Below, in pieces: positions 1 through 6,093 of a stretch of 18,098 bases of DNA. The position numbers and the translations under genes were made by a program. The notes under the pieces were generated by a model, which saw only the letters and a list, made by a program, of their open reading frames with translations, was not told the DNA's origin and did no database searches. Within the stretch, counting starts at the first letter, position 1. Every line of letters begins with the position of its first letter. Source of the DNA: Candidatus Nomurabacteria bacterium RIFCSPLOWO2_01_FULL_46_18 (GTDB taxonomy: Bacteria > Patescibacteriota > Minisyncoccia > Phycocordibacterales > UBA9973); the NCBI GenBank assembly GCA_001786015.1, contig MFVH01000005.1, forward strand, positions 1 through 18,098, in the 5' to 3' direction.

Positions 1-63
1 TAAAGCAAATAAAATTAACTAAATCTTACTTAACTCACGGCCGTGAGTATGGTAAGAAAAGTT
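1..63. other. Non-coding left edge with a 16-bp palindrome
   Basis: No gene is visible here. ACTCACGGCCGTGAGT at 33-48 is a perfect palindrome. It is flanked by CTTAC (25-29) and GTAAG (52-56), which extend the symmetry after a 3-base unpaired step on each side. It lies just past the transketolase C-subunit stop codon. Read on the minus strand, the hairpin is followed by a T-rich but interrupted stretch, so it could be a weak terminator. It could equally be an operator for a dimeric regulator of whatever lies to the left. The sequence alone does not decide. Confidence 0.5.
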
Positions 64-1056
64 CTATTTTCTTTTCATAACTTTTTTTACAGCTTCTTTA
101 ATAGCATCCTTCCCCATCCCGTAATGCTCGATTAGTTCCTCCGGCGTACCGGACTGACCAAATTTGTCCTGAATTCCTATAAATTCTACTGGCACCGGGG
201 AACCCTGTGCAAGAACTTCGGCGACAGCGGATCCCATCCCTCCCATCACTTGGTGTTCTTCGACTGTAATGATGGCTCCGGTTTCTTTCGCCAGCGCGAC
301 GATAGTTTCACTATCAATCGGCTTAATCGTAGAGAGGTTCATCACTTTTATTTTAATCCCTTCTTGTTCCAATTCTTTGGCAACAAGGAGCGCCCGGTAG
401 AGGAGTCCTCCGGTCGCGATGATTCCCACTTCGGCAAGTCCAACTTCCGGTAGCCAATAAATTTCCGCTTTGCCAATTTCATAGGGGGTTTCTTCAGTCG
501 TGATAATCGGAGTTTTTTCCCGAAGCAATCGCAGATAACTCGGCTTGTTTGTTTTGGCGATTGTCATCGTCGCCTTTTTTGCTTCAATCGCGTCGCAGGG
601 CGAGATAACGTCCATATTCGGCAAGACCCGCATCAGCGCCAGGTCTTCGAGCGCCTGGTGCGTCCCTCCGTCGGGCCCGACGGAAATTCCCCCGTGCGAG
701 CCGACAATTTTCACCGGCCGGTCGTTGTAAGCGATTGTCGTCCGGATCTGCTCCCAATTTCTACCCGGTGAAAACATCGCGTAAGAAGAAACGAAGGGAA
801 TTTTCCCCATCGCGGCCATTCCACTCGCCACCGTCACCAAATTCTGCTCTGCCACGCCGACTTCGATAAATCTCTCCGGAAATTTTTCCGCAAACAAATT
901 CATTTGCGTTGATTCGGTCAGGTCGGCGCAGAGACCCACCACTTGCGGGTCCGCTTCGCCCGCGGCCAAGAGACCCTGGCCGAAACCCTTGCGAATCGGC
1001 ACTTGTTCCGGCTCCGAGAAAAGTTTGGGATTTAATTTTAATTTCGGGTTTAGCAT
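64..1056 (-). CDS. tkt: Transketolase, C-terminal subunit (split enzyme)
   Basis: This is the pyrimidine-binding and C-terminal half of transketolase, which transfers two-carbon ketol units between sugar phosphates in the non-oxidative pentose phosphate pathway using thiamine diphosphate. The 330-residue protein contains GVAEQNLV near residues 67-74. Its Glu70 matches the catalytic glutamate that activates the thiazolium cofactor. GGTHQALED follows at about 130-138, and a C-terminal transketolase domain runs from about 205. It is the last visible gene of the rpiB-rpe-tktN-tktC operon and starts 23 bases after the N-subunit stop. No clear ribosome binding site precedes its ATG. The enzyme must work as a complex with the upstream subunit. 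1-deoxyxylulose-5-phosphate synthase or a dehydrogenase E1 beta subunit are family alternatives, but the separate N-subunit and operon partners favour transketolase. Confidence 0.93.
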   Translation of the reverse strand: MLNPKLKLNPKLFSEPEQVPIRKGFGQGLLAAGEADPQVVGLCADLTESTQMNLFAEKFPERFIEVGVAEQNLVTVASGMAAMGKIPFVSSYAMFSPGRNWEQIRTTIAYNDRPVKIVGSHGGISVGPDGGTHQALEDLALMRVLPNMDVISPCDAIEAKKATMTIAKTNKPSYLRLLREKTPIITTEETPYEIGKAEIYWLPEVGLAEVGIIATGGLLYRALLVAKELEQEGIKIKVMNLSTIKPIDSETIVALAKETGAIITVEEHQVMGGMGSAVAEVLAQGSPVPVEFIGIQDKFGQSGTPEELIEHYGMGKDAIKEAVKKVMKRK

Positions 1057-1079
1057 TTATTTATAATGATCTTGTCGAA

Positions 1080-1973
1080 CTATTCATGTTCGCTTTTAAT
1101 TTTACCTTGCAAGGTCCGCAACTCTCTAAGCGCAAGCTCACCCTGTTTCTCTTTCGGAGGCTCACCGGGCATATCGGAGATTCCGGGCGGAGTTCCATGC
1201 CACTTAAAATCTCTCTCCATAAAGTCCACTCCCTTTCCCGGGATCGTGTGCGCAATGATCACGGTCGGCTTCTCAAATACTGCTTGCGCTTCTTCCACGG
1301 CGGCGTGCATCGCTTGAAAATCGTGGCCGGAAGCTTCAAGCACATGCCAATTAAACGCCCGATATTTGTCGGCAAGCGGTTCAAGCGGCATCACGTTTTC
1401 AGTAAAGCCGTCAATCTGAATATTGTTACGGTCGATAATCGCAATCAAGTTTCTCAATTTATTTTTTCCGGCCAGCATTATCGCCTCCCAGGTATTTCCC
1501 TCGTCGTGTTCCCCGTCAGATAAAAAAGCGTAAATGAATCGACTGCCGTCCTTCCCGTCTATTCTGTCCGCGAGCGCCATACCAACGGCCTGGGAAAGCC
1601 CGGCGCCCAAGGGTCCGGAAGAGTTCTCCAGCCAGGGCATATATTCGCGGTGCGGATGGCCTTGCAGGCGTGTTCCGAATTTTCGTAAGGTTTTTAACTC
1701 TGCGAGCGGGAAATATCCGGCGTGCGCCATCGTCGCGTAATAAACCGGGCAGATGTGGCCGTTGGAGAGTACCAGCCGGTCGCGCTCTTCCCAGAATAGA
1801 TTCTTCGGGTCGTGGCGCAAGATATGAAAATAAAAAAGCGTAAAGATGTCCGCCATACCCAAGGGCCCCGCTGTGTGGCCGCTCTTTTCTTCCAGGAGCA
1901 TCTCGATTATCGACTGTCTTATCGCGTTCGCCTTAAGCTCGAGTTCTTTTATTTTTGTGTCCGTCAAAGTCAT
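1080..1973 (-). CDS. tkt: Transketolase, N-terminal subunit (split enzyme)
   Basis: This is the diphosphate-binding half of a split transketolase, 297 residues. Residues 105-107 (GHP) and 119-133 match the conserved N-terminal transketolase blocks. SDGEHDEG at 152-159 followed by NN at 183-184 is the thiamine-diphosphate and metal motif. SDGE in place of GDGE is, to my knowledge, usual for split N-subunits. The ATG shares one base with the stop codon of rpe (TGATG on the minus strand), so translation is probably coupled to the upstream gene. No strong Shine-Dalgarno sequence is visible. Together with the next gene it makes one complete transketolase, and the context of rpiB and rpe gives its pathway. 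Confidence 0.95.
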   Translation of the reverse strand: MTLTDTKIKELELKANAIRQSIIEMLLEEKSGHTAGPLGMADIFTLFYFHILRHDPKNLFWEERDRLVLSNGHICPVYYATMAHAGYFPLAELKTLRKFGTRLQGHPHREYMPWLENSSGPLGAGLSQAVGMALADRIDGKDGSRFIYAFLSDGEHDEGNTWEAIMLAGKNKLRNLIAIIDRNNIQIDGFTENVMPLEPLADKYRAFNWHVLEASGHDFQAMHAAVEEAQAVFEKPTVIIAHTIPGKGVDFMERDFKWHGTPPGISDMPGEPPKEKQGELALRELRTLQGKIKSEHE

Positions 1974-2737
1974 CAGAGTTCTTGGAATTTTTTTATTGTG
2001 TTAATTATATCATCGCTTTTCCAAATAGCAGAGCCGATAACCAACCGCTCGGCGCCAGCGGTAACAAGAAGCGGCGCCGTATCCAGATTTACTCCTCCGT
2101 CGACTGAAATTACCAAATCAGAAAATTTTTCCCGCAAGGTGCGAATGTGGGAAATCGCCCGTTCGTCAAACGTCCCGTGCTGAAATCCGATTTCCGCTAT
2201 TCCCATCACTTGCACGAAATCAATATGCGGAATAACCGGGAAAATTTGCTCAAGCGCTGTCCCCGGATTTATCGCTACGCCGATTTTAATATCATCCCTA
2301 ACATACAAATCCAATCCTTCCAAAAATTCCCGGAATTCTTCCACCGTTCTCACTGCCTCGCCCGTAGGCTCGCCCGTTTGGCTATGCCCAGAGGGGCTAC
2401 GGCCGAGGGCTTCAATATGAAAAATTATTTTTTTCGCTCCGAGCTTGGAGTAAAGATCAAAGTTCTCCACCGAATCGCTTACCATAAGATCAATCTCAAA
2501 ATCAAAATCCTGGAAGTTCGGCATGCCCTCTTCTTCGTTTATAATCTTTAAGAAATTATCGTCGAGAGGGGCCGCGCCCTGCGAAGCCTCGGCGGAGTAG
2601 GGCCAGGTGGTGTTCTTTACGAAAACGCCGTCTTCGATATCTAACTGCACAGTTTTCACTTGCCCGCGCAAAATGCCGAGTTTGTGTTTTATCTCCTTAA
2701 AATCTTTTTCCAATATTGCCGGAATTACTTCAATCAT
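1973..2737 (-). CDS. rpe: Ribulose-phosphate 3-epimerase, divergent
   Basis: This 254-residue TIM-barrel protein should interconvert ribulose 5-phosphate and xylulose 5-phosphate. The start MIEVIPAILEKDF fits the family N-terminus and overlaps the end of rpiB by 8 bases. A longer reading to 2785 would run through rpiB. Family blocks are LDIEDGVFVKN (32-42), FHIEA (106-110), INPGT (156-160), and VDGGV (212-216) with an intact Asp213. Two of the usual four metal ligands are changed. The HxD pair is QLD (Gln31, Asp33), and the His of HLMV is Asp83 in DLMV. The loop usually written NPGFGGQ is also altered. Two stretches, about 47-58 and 111-130, look inserted, and the second is encoded by an imperfect palindrome. 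Position between rpiB and transketolase supports the function, but a related sugar-phosphate epimerase activity is possible. Confidence 0.85.
   Translation of the reverse strand: MIEVIPAILEKDFKEIKHKLGILRGQVKTVQLDIEDGVFVKNTTWPYSAEASQGAAPLDDNFLKIINEEEGMPNFQDFDFEIDLMVSDSVENFDLYSKLGAKKIIFHIEALGRSPSGHSQTGEPTGEAVRTVEEFREFLEGLDLYVRDDIKIGVAINPGTALEQIFPVIPHIDFVQVMGIAEIGFQHGTFDERAISHIRTLREKFSDLVISVDGGVNLDTAPLLVTAGAERLVIGSAIWKSDDIINTIKKFQEL
2356..2408. repeat. Imperfect palindromic element inside rpe
   Basis: The arms CCTCGCCCGTAG (2356-2367) and CTACGGCCGAGG (2397-2408) are complementary at 11 of 12 positions around a 29-base centre. In Rpe this DNA encodes roughly residues 110-127, a Gly/Ser/Pro/Thr-rich stretch between FHIEA and the next helix that the family does not normally have. 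It keeps the reading frame. It resembles in principle the palindromic elements that Rickettsia carries inside genes, although no sequence relation is claimed. Confidence 0.65.
2562..2605. repeat. GC-rich insert inside rpe, probably decayed repeat
   Basis: A GC-rich stretch encodes about SAEASQGAAPLDD (Rpe residues 48-60), between the conserved substrate loop and the next helix, where typical Rpe proteins are shorter. On the minus strand it contains CCGAGGCTTCG, similar to the core of the palindrome inside dnaE (CCGAAGGCTTCGG). Symmetry is poor, so this may be a degraded repeat copy or simply a variable loop. Confidence 0.35.
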
Positions 2738-3209
2738 TAATCTTGATCTGATCGATTTTCCCAAGCCGGCGGACATGTCTTTCATCCCCGCTGTAAGGAG
2801 TCTTGAGCCACCTTGCTACTGCTTCGAGCATATCGTCTTCAGTCAGATACCTAGCCGCAAGGGACAATAAGTTTGAGTTATTGTGATCCCGAGAACGCTC
2901 AATGATATCAGCTTCATCATCTACCACACAATTTGCCCGCCCATAGTAAATAACCGCCCGCACGTGAGGAAACTTATTTGCCGCAATCGCCTCTCCTTCT
3001 CCTGTCGCCCCCAAAATGATGCCTTTCGCATTGTCCGAATCTTTTGAAACTTCTCTGGCAACCGGGATCACAAAATCAGGATAATCATCACCCTCGTTAT
3101 ATTCATAAGCTCCCTTGTCCACGACTTCATGCCCCTGCCCCTTTAAGAACGGAATCAGTTTTTCCTTAAGACCGAAACCCGCGTGATCGGTTCCCACAAA
3201 AATTCGCAT
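2730..3209 (-). CDS. rpiB: Ribose-5-phosphate isomerase B
   Basis: This 159-residue RpiB/LacB-family enzyme interconverts ribose 5-phosphate and ribulose 5-phosphate. The N-terminus contains TDHAG (7-11), followed by DYPDF (42-46), GATGEGEAIAANK (67-79) and RDHNNSN (107-113). The cysteine that acts as base in E. coli-type RpiB (CGTG) is absent. Instead Glu73 in GEGEAI sits where the Mycobacterium tuberculosis enzyme has its catalytic glutamate, so this is a glutamate-type RpiB. The start at 3209 is chosen because MRIFVGTDHAG is the family N-terminus and a perfect TATAAT lies six bases upstream. A longer reading to 3353 would cross the promoter and dapF. It heads the rpiB-rpe-transketolase operon. 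Confidence 0.95.
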   Translation of the reverse strand: MRIFVGTDHAGFGLKEKLIPFLKGQGHEVVDKGAYEYNEGDDYPDFVIPVAREVSKDSDNAKGIILGATGEGEAIAANKFPHVRAVIYYGRANCVVDDEADIIERSRDHNNSNLLSLAARYLTEDDMLEAVARWLKTPYSGDERHVRRLGKIDQIKIND

Positions 3210-3221
3210 ATTACTATTATA
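3210..3221 (-). promoter_or_regulatory. Leaderless-type promoter of rpiB operon
   Basis: On the minus strand a perfect TATAAT (3216-3221) is followed by six bases and then the rpiB ATG. Transcription would start at or next to the ATG. No clear -35 box is visible. Confidence 0.75.
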
Positions 3222-3233
3222 CACTAAAAAAGT

Positions 3234-3245
3234 TATACTGTGGAA
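3234..3245 (+). promoter_or_regulatory. Leaderless-type promoter of dapF
   Basis: TATACT (3234-3239) is followed by six bases and the dapF ATG at 3246. The -35 region is weak (TTACTA at 3211-3216, 17-base spacing). It lies back to back with the rpiB promoter, with 12 bases between the two -10 elements. Confidence 0.7.
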
Positions 3246-4028
3246 ATGGAATTCTATAAATATCACGGCACCGGAAATGACTTTATACTCATTGATAACC
3301 GAAGCGGTAAATTTGACGCAGGAGACGTCGAAAAAATAAAGGCGCTCTGCCATCGGCGTTTCGGAGTCGGCGCGGATGGGATACTGCTTCTAGAAAATAG
3401 CGAGAAATATAACTTCAAAATGATCTACATAAATTCGGACGGCTCACGTGGCTCGATGTGCGGAAACGGCGGGCGTTGCATCGTGCACTTCGCGCACCAT
3501 CTTTTGAAAATTGTGAAGGATACAAAAAACGTAAAATTCGAAGCGGTGGACGGAGAACATGAAGCGGAGATATTGGATGATGAAAGAATAAAATTAAAAA
3601 TGCAGGACGTACGGAATATCGGAGAGCGTAATGATTTAACTTTCCTTTACTCGGGAACCACTCCGCATCATATCCAATTTGTCACAAATCTTGAGAATTT
3701 TCCGGTCTGCAGTGAAGCGCGAAAAGTTCGAGATAAAAACAGAGATGAAAAAGGCGTGAACGTAAACTATGTTGAATATAAAGATGGGGTTTTAAATATG
3801 CGCACTTACGAACGCGGTGTCGAGGATGAAACCTGGGCCTGCGGCACCGGCGCGACATCTGTAGCTATTGCTTCGCACTATTTAGGTAAATTAAAAGGCA
3901 ACGTCGCCCACATTAGCATGCCCGGCGGCGATTTGACCGTAGAATTTGAAAAAGAAAAAGACGGAACTTACAAAAACATCTACCTCACCGGCCCCGCGGT
4001 TTTCGTATTCAAAGGAGAAACAAACTAA
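3246..4028 (+). CDS. dapF: Diaminopimelate epimerase
   Basis: This 260-residue enzyme converts LL- to meso-diaminopimelate without a cofactor, for peptidoglycan cross-links and lysine synthesis. Both catalytic cysteines are visible: Cys72 in MCGNGGRC and Cys199 in ETWACGTGA, one in each of the two pseudo-symmetric halves. GNDF (10-13) and RTYERG (186-191) are also family blocks. The usual NPH motif appears as TPHH (139-142). The ATG at 3246 is preferred over the in-frame GTG at 3240 because it lies exactly six bases after TATACT. The gene stands alone, with no other lysine-pathway gene nearby. Its TAA overlaps the stop of convergent GAPDH by four bases. The product is well supported. Confidence 0.96.
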   Translation: MEFYKYHGTGNDFILIDNRSGKFDAGDVEKIKALCHRRFGVGADGILLLENSEKYNFKMIYINSDGSRGSMCGNGGRCIVHFAHHLLKIVKDTKNVKFEAVDGEHEAEILDDERIKLKMQDVRNIGERNDLTFLYSGTTPHHIQFVTNLENFPVCSEARKVRDKNRDEKGVNVNYVEYKDGVLNMRTYERGVEDETWACGTGATSVAIASHYLGKLKGNVAHISMPGGDLTVEFEKEKDGTYKNIYLTGPAVFVFKGETN

Positions 4029-5038
4029 ATCGTCTTTCCGGTTTTAATGACGTGGTCGACGAGGGTGTAGGTGTACCCCATTTCGTTGTCATACCAGCCC
4101 ATGACTTTGACTAAGTTCCCGCCGATGACACGGGTAAGCGCGAGATCGGCAATCGAGCCGTAGGGAGAACCCAAAATATCCGTTGAGACAAGTGGCTCTT
4201 CGGTGGTGGTAAAAATTCCCTCCCATCTTTTTTCTTTCGTCGCTTTCTTTAAAATTTCATTCACTTCCTCCGCGCTGGTTTGCTTTTTGGAAATAAAAGT
4301 AATATCCACGATCGATCCGGCAACTACCGGCACGCGGATTGAAATTCCATCAAAAAGCCCCTCGAGTTTGGTAAAAGCTTTGGTGACCGCGATCGCAGCG
4401 CCAGTCGAAGACGGCACAATATTTTGCGCGGCGGCTCTTCCTTCGCGCAGGTCTTTTTTGCTTGGTCCGTCAACAAGCGCCTGCGAGGCGGTGTAACCGT
4501 GAACAGTATTGAGAATTGCTTTTTCTATACCAAGAGCTTCGTCTAAAATTGCAATCAAGGGAGATGCGGCATTTGTGGTGCAGGAAGCGTTCGAGGTCAC
4601 GTCGCAAGTGCCGAATTTATTTTCATTTACTCCCATTAAAATCGTCTCACCACCTGCATCCCGGACCGGTGCTGTAATTACAACTTTTTTTGCTCCAGAT
4701 TTTAAATGAACACTTGCAGTTTCATATGAAGTAAAAAGTCCGGTCGATTCCACTACCACTTCTACTCCCAAGTTTTTCCAGGGAAGCTTCACGGGATCTT
4801 TTTCAGAAAGTATTTTTAAATTTTTCCCATCGATAATTATTTCTTGTCCAGAAACTTTTATATCGTGTTTCCATTTGCCATAGACAGTGTCATATTTAAG
4901 AAGATATGCCATGCTCTCAACACTTCCCAGGTCATTCGCGGCCACGACTTCGAGTTCCGGACGCTCCCAGGCGATTTTGAGAAATGCCCGACCGATGCGA
5001 CCGAAACCATTGATGCCAATTTTTATTTTTTTAGACAT
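4025..5038 (-). CDS. gap: Glyceraldehyde-3-phosphate dehydrogenase
   Basis: This glycolytic enzyme oxidises glyceraldehyde 3-phosphate to 1,3-bisphosphoglycerate with NAD. The length, 337 residues, is typical. GINGFGRIGR (8-17) is the dinucleotide-binding loop. Asp36 in AANDLG suggests NAD rather than NADP. Catalytic Cys153 lies in NASCTTNAASP, and His180 in HGYTASQ is its activating partner. The C-terminal WYDNEMGYTY block is intact. Its ATG lies one base after the stop of the upstream PLP-enzyme gene, so the two are cotranscribed and probably translationally coupled. Its own stop overlaps the dapF stop from the other strand (CTAA at 4025-4028), leaving no room for a terminator between these convergent genes. 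Confidence 0.98.
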   Translation of the reverse strand: MSKKIKIGINGFGRIGRAFLKIAWERPELEVVAANDLGSVESMAYLLKYDTVYGKWKHDIKVSGQEIIIDGKNLKILSEKDPVKLPWKNLGVEVVVESTGLFTSYETASVHLKSGAKKVVITAPVRDAGGETILMGVNENKFGTCDVTSNASCTTNAASPLIAILDEALGIEKAILNTVHGYTASQALVDGPSKKDLREGRAAAQNIVPSSTGAAIAVTKAFTKLEGLFDGISIRVPVVAGSIVDITFISKKQTSAEEVNEILKKATKEKRWEGIFTTTEEPLVSTDILGSPYGSIADLALTRVIGGNLVKVMGWYDNEMGYTYTLVDHVIKTGKTI

Positions 5039-5039
5039 T

Positions 5040-6068
5040 TTATTTTAAATGCTTAATTTTTGGAAAATAACTTTCAGGCAAAATCGCAAAATAATCATCA
5101 ATATATGGAAACATTGTATCACAGGCAACAAAAGTTGCCAACACTTCGCCTCTCTTATTTCGCAGATTTTTAAGCGTTTTTTTCCTTTTATACTCCTTGA
5201 TTTTGGAGAGAAGCGCCCGATATTGCATCCCGGTCGAAGGCCCGACGAAAAGCCCCGCCCGAATGAGCTCCAGACTCCCGCCGTAGGCGCTTTTTTCATC
5301 CATCGCAATCACTTCATCCACCGCCTTTCTCCACGGAAACCCGAGTTTATCAATCATCCCCTCCCCGCGCGGACCCGGTATCGAAGAACCTTCTTTGATT
5401 GCCGTACCGATAATTTTCACTTTTTTATTTTTACTTTTCAAATATGAGCCAGCCCCTAAAATGGTTCCCCCCGTGCCGATTGACGCGACAAAGATAGAGA
5501 GGTCTCTTGCGAGTTGCTGCCACAATTCTTTGCCAACGAAGTCTTTCGCCGCGCCGGGATTCGCGGGATTTATGTATTGATTGAAATTATGCCAGCCAAC
5601 TTTCTTTCCCAGTTTTTTCGCGTCGGCGATTCCACCGACTGAATCAAAAACTCCAGGACTTGGCGGACCGTGAGAAATTAGGAGATTGGCACCGACCAGG
5701 CGCAGTAGCCGCTTCTTGTGCTCCGGCACATCCGGGGTGATAATCGCGTGCATGTTTTCAATCCCAAAATATTTAGAGAGGATGGAGAGCGAGAGAACTG
5801 TGTTGCCAGAGGAATATTCGACTAAATTTTTTATTTTTGTTAATTTTTTCGCGGGGATTTTCCAGAGCATGAGATAGGCGGGCAGGGATTTGATGTTCGA
5901 GAGCGGTACAAATTGCATTAGTTTCACAAATATTCTCACCTTATCCTTGGCATACAGATTGAGCGCTTCCGGCAGTTCAACGAGAGGGGTGGGGCCCAGA
6001 GAGCCGGGCGCAAGATAGGAAAAAAGGGCGTGTTCCCCGGAAAAAACATTTCCCGTTTTCTCTTTCAT
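5040..6068 (-). CDS. Cysteine-synthase-family PLP enzyme
   Basis: This 342-residue fold-type II pyridoxal-phosphate protein is related to cysteine synthase and cystathionine beta-synthase. Visible family features are Lys60 in the SNIKS segment, the likely Schiff-base lysine, SGNT (87-90), which contacts substrate carboxylate, and GTGGT (198-202), the phosphate-binding loop. GPSTG (277-281) near the C-terminus sits where cysteine synthases carry the serine that contacts the PLP pyridine nitrogen. The usual sequence before the lysine (FSVKDR-like) is degenerate, so the substrate cannot be named with confidence. O-acetylserine sulfhydrylase is the nearest guess. It is cotranscribed with GAPDH and divergent from dnaE. 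The start is fixed by TATACT six bases upstream. Confidence 0.8.
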   Translation of the reverse strand: MKEKTGNVFSGEHALFSYLAPGSLGPTPLVELPEALNLYAKDKVRIFVKLMQFVPLSNIKSLPAYLMLWKIPAKKLTKIKNLVEYSSGNTVLSLSILSKYFGIENMHAIITPDVPEHKKRLLRLVGANLLISHGPPSPGVFDSVGGIADAKKLGKKVGWHNFNQYINPANPGAAKDFVGKELWQQLARDLSIFVASIGTGGTILGAGSYLKSKNKKVKIIGTAIKEGSSIPGPRGEGMIDKLGFPWRKAVDEVIAMDEKSAYGGSLELIRAGLFVGPSTGMQYRALLSKIKEYKRKKTLKNLRNKRGEVLATFVACDTMFPYIDDYFAILPESYFPKIKHLK

Positions 6069-6080
6069 GAGTATAGTATA
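6069..6080 (-). promoter_or_regulatory. Leaderless-type promoter of PLP enzyme-gap operon
   Basis: On the minus strand TATACT (6075-6080) is followed by six bases and the ATG at 6068. It is interleaved with the dnaE promoter through the perfect 14-base palindrome TATAGTATACTATA at 6072-6085. The two promoters cannot both be occupied at once. Confidence 0.7.
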
Positions 6081-6081
6081 C

Positions 6082-6093
6082 TATAGTACAGTC
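6082..6093 (+). promoter_or_regulatory. Leaderless-type promoter of dnaE
   Basis: TATAGT (6082-6087) is followed by six bases and ATG at 6094. No convincing -35 box is visible. The element decides the dnaE start, because the other in-frame ATG at 6067 lies upstream of it. Confidence 0.65.

Noticed and set aside
909..1523. 204-residue open frame on the plus strand
   Set aside because: It lies antisense across both transketolase subunits, has no family resemblance, and the minus-strand frames carry clear motifs.
3210..3353. N-terminal extension of rpiB
   Set aside because: It runs antisense through dapF and across a perfect TATAAT. RpiB proteins begin at the MRIFVGTDHAG segment.
6067..6093. 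Longer dnaE start with nine extra residues
   Set aside because: It lies upstream of the -10 element, and the PHP domain begins normally with the 6094 start.
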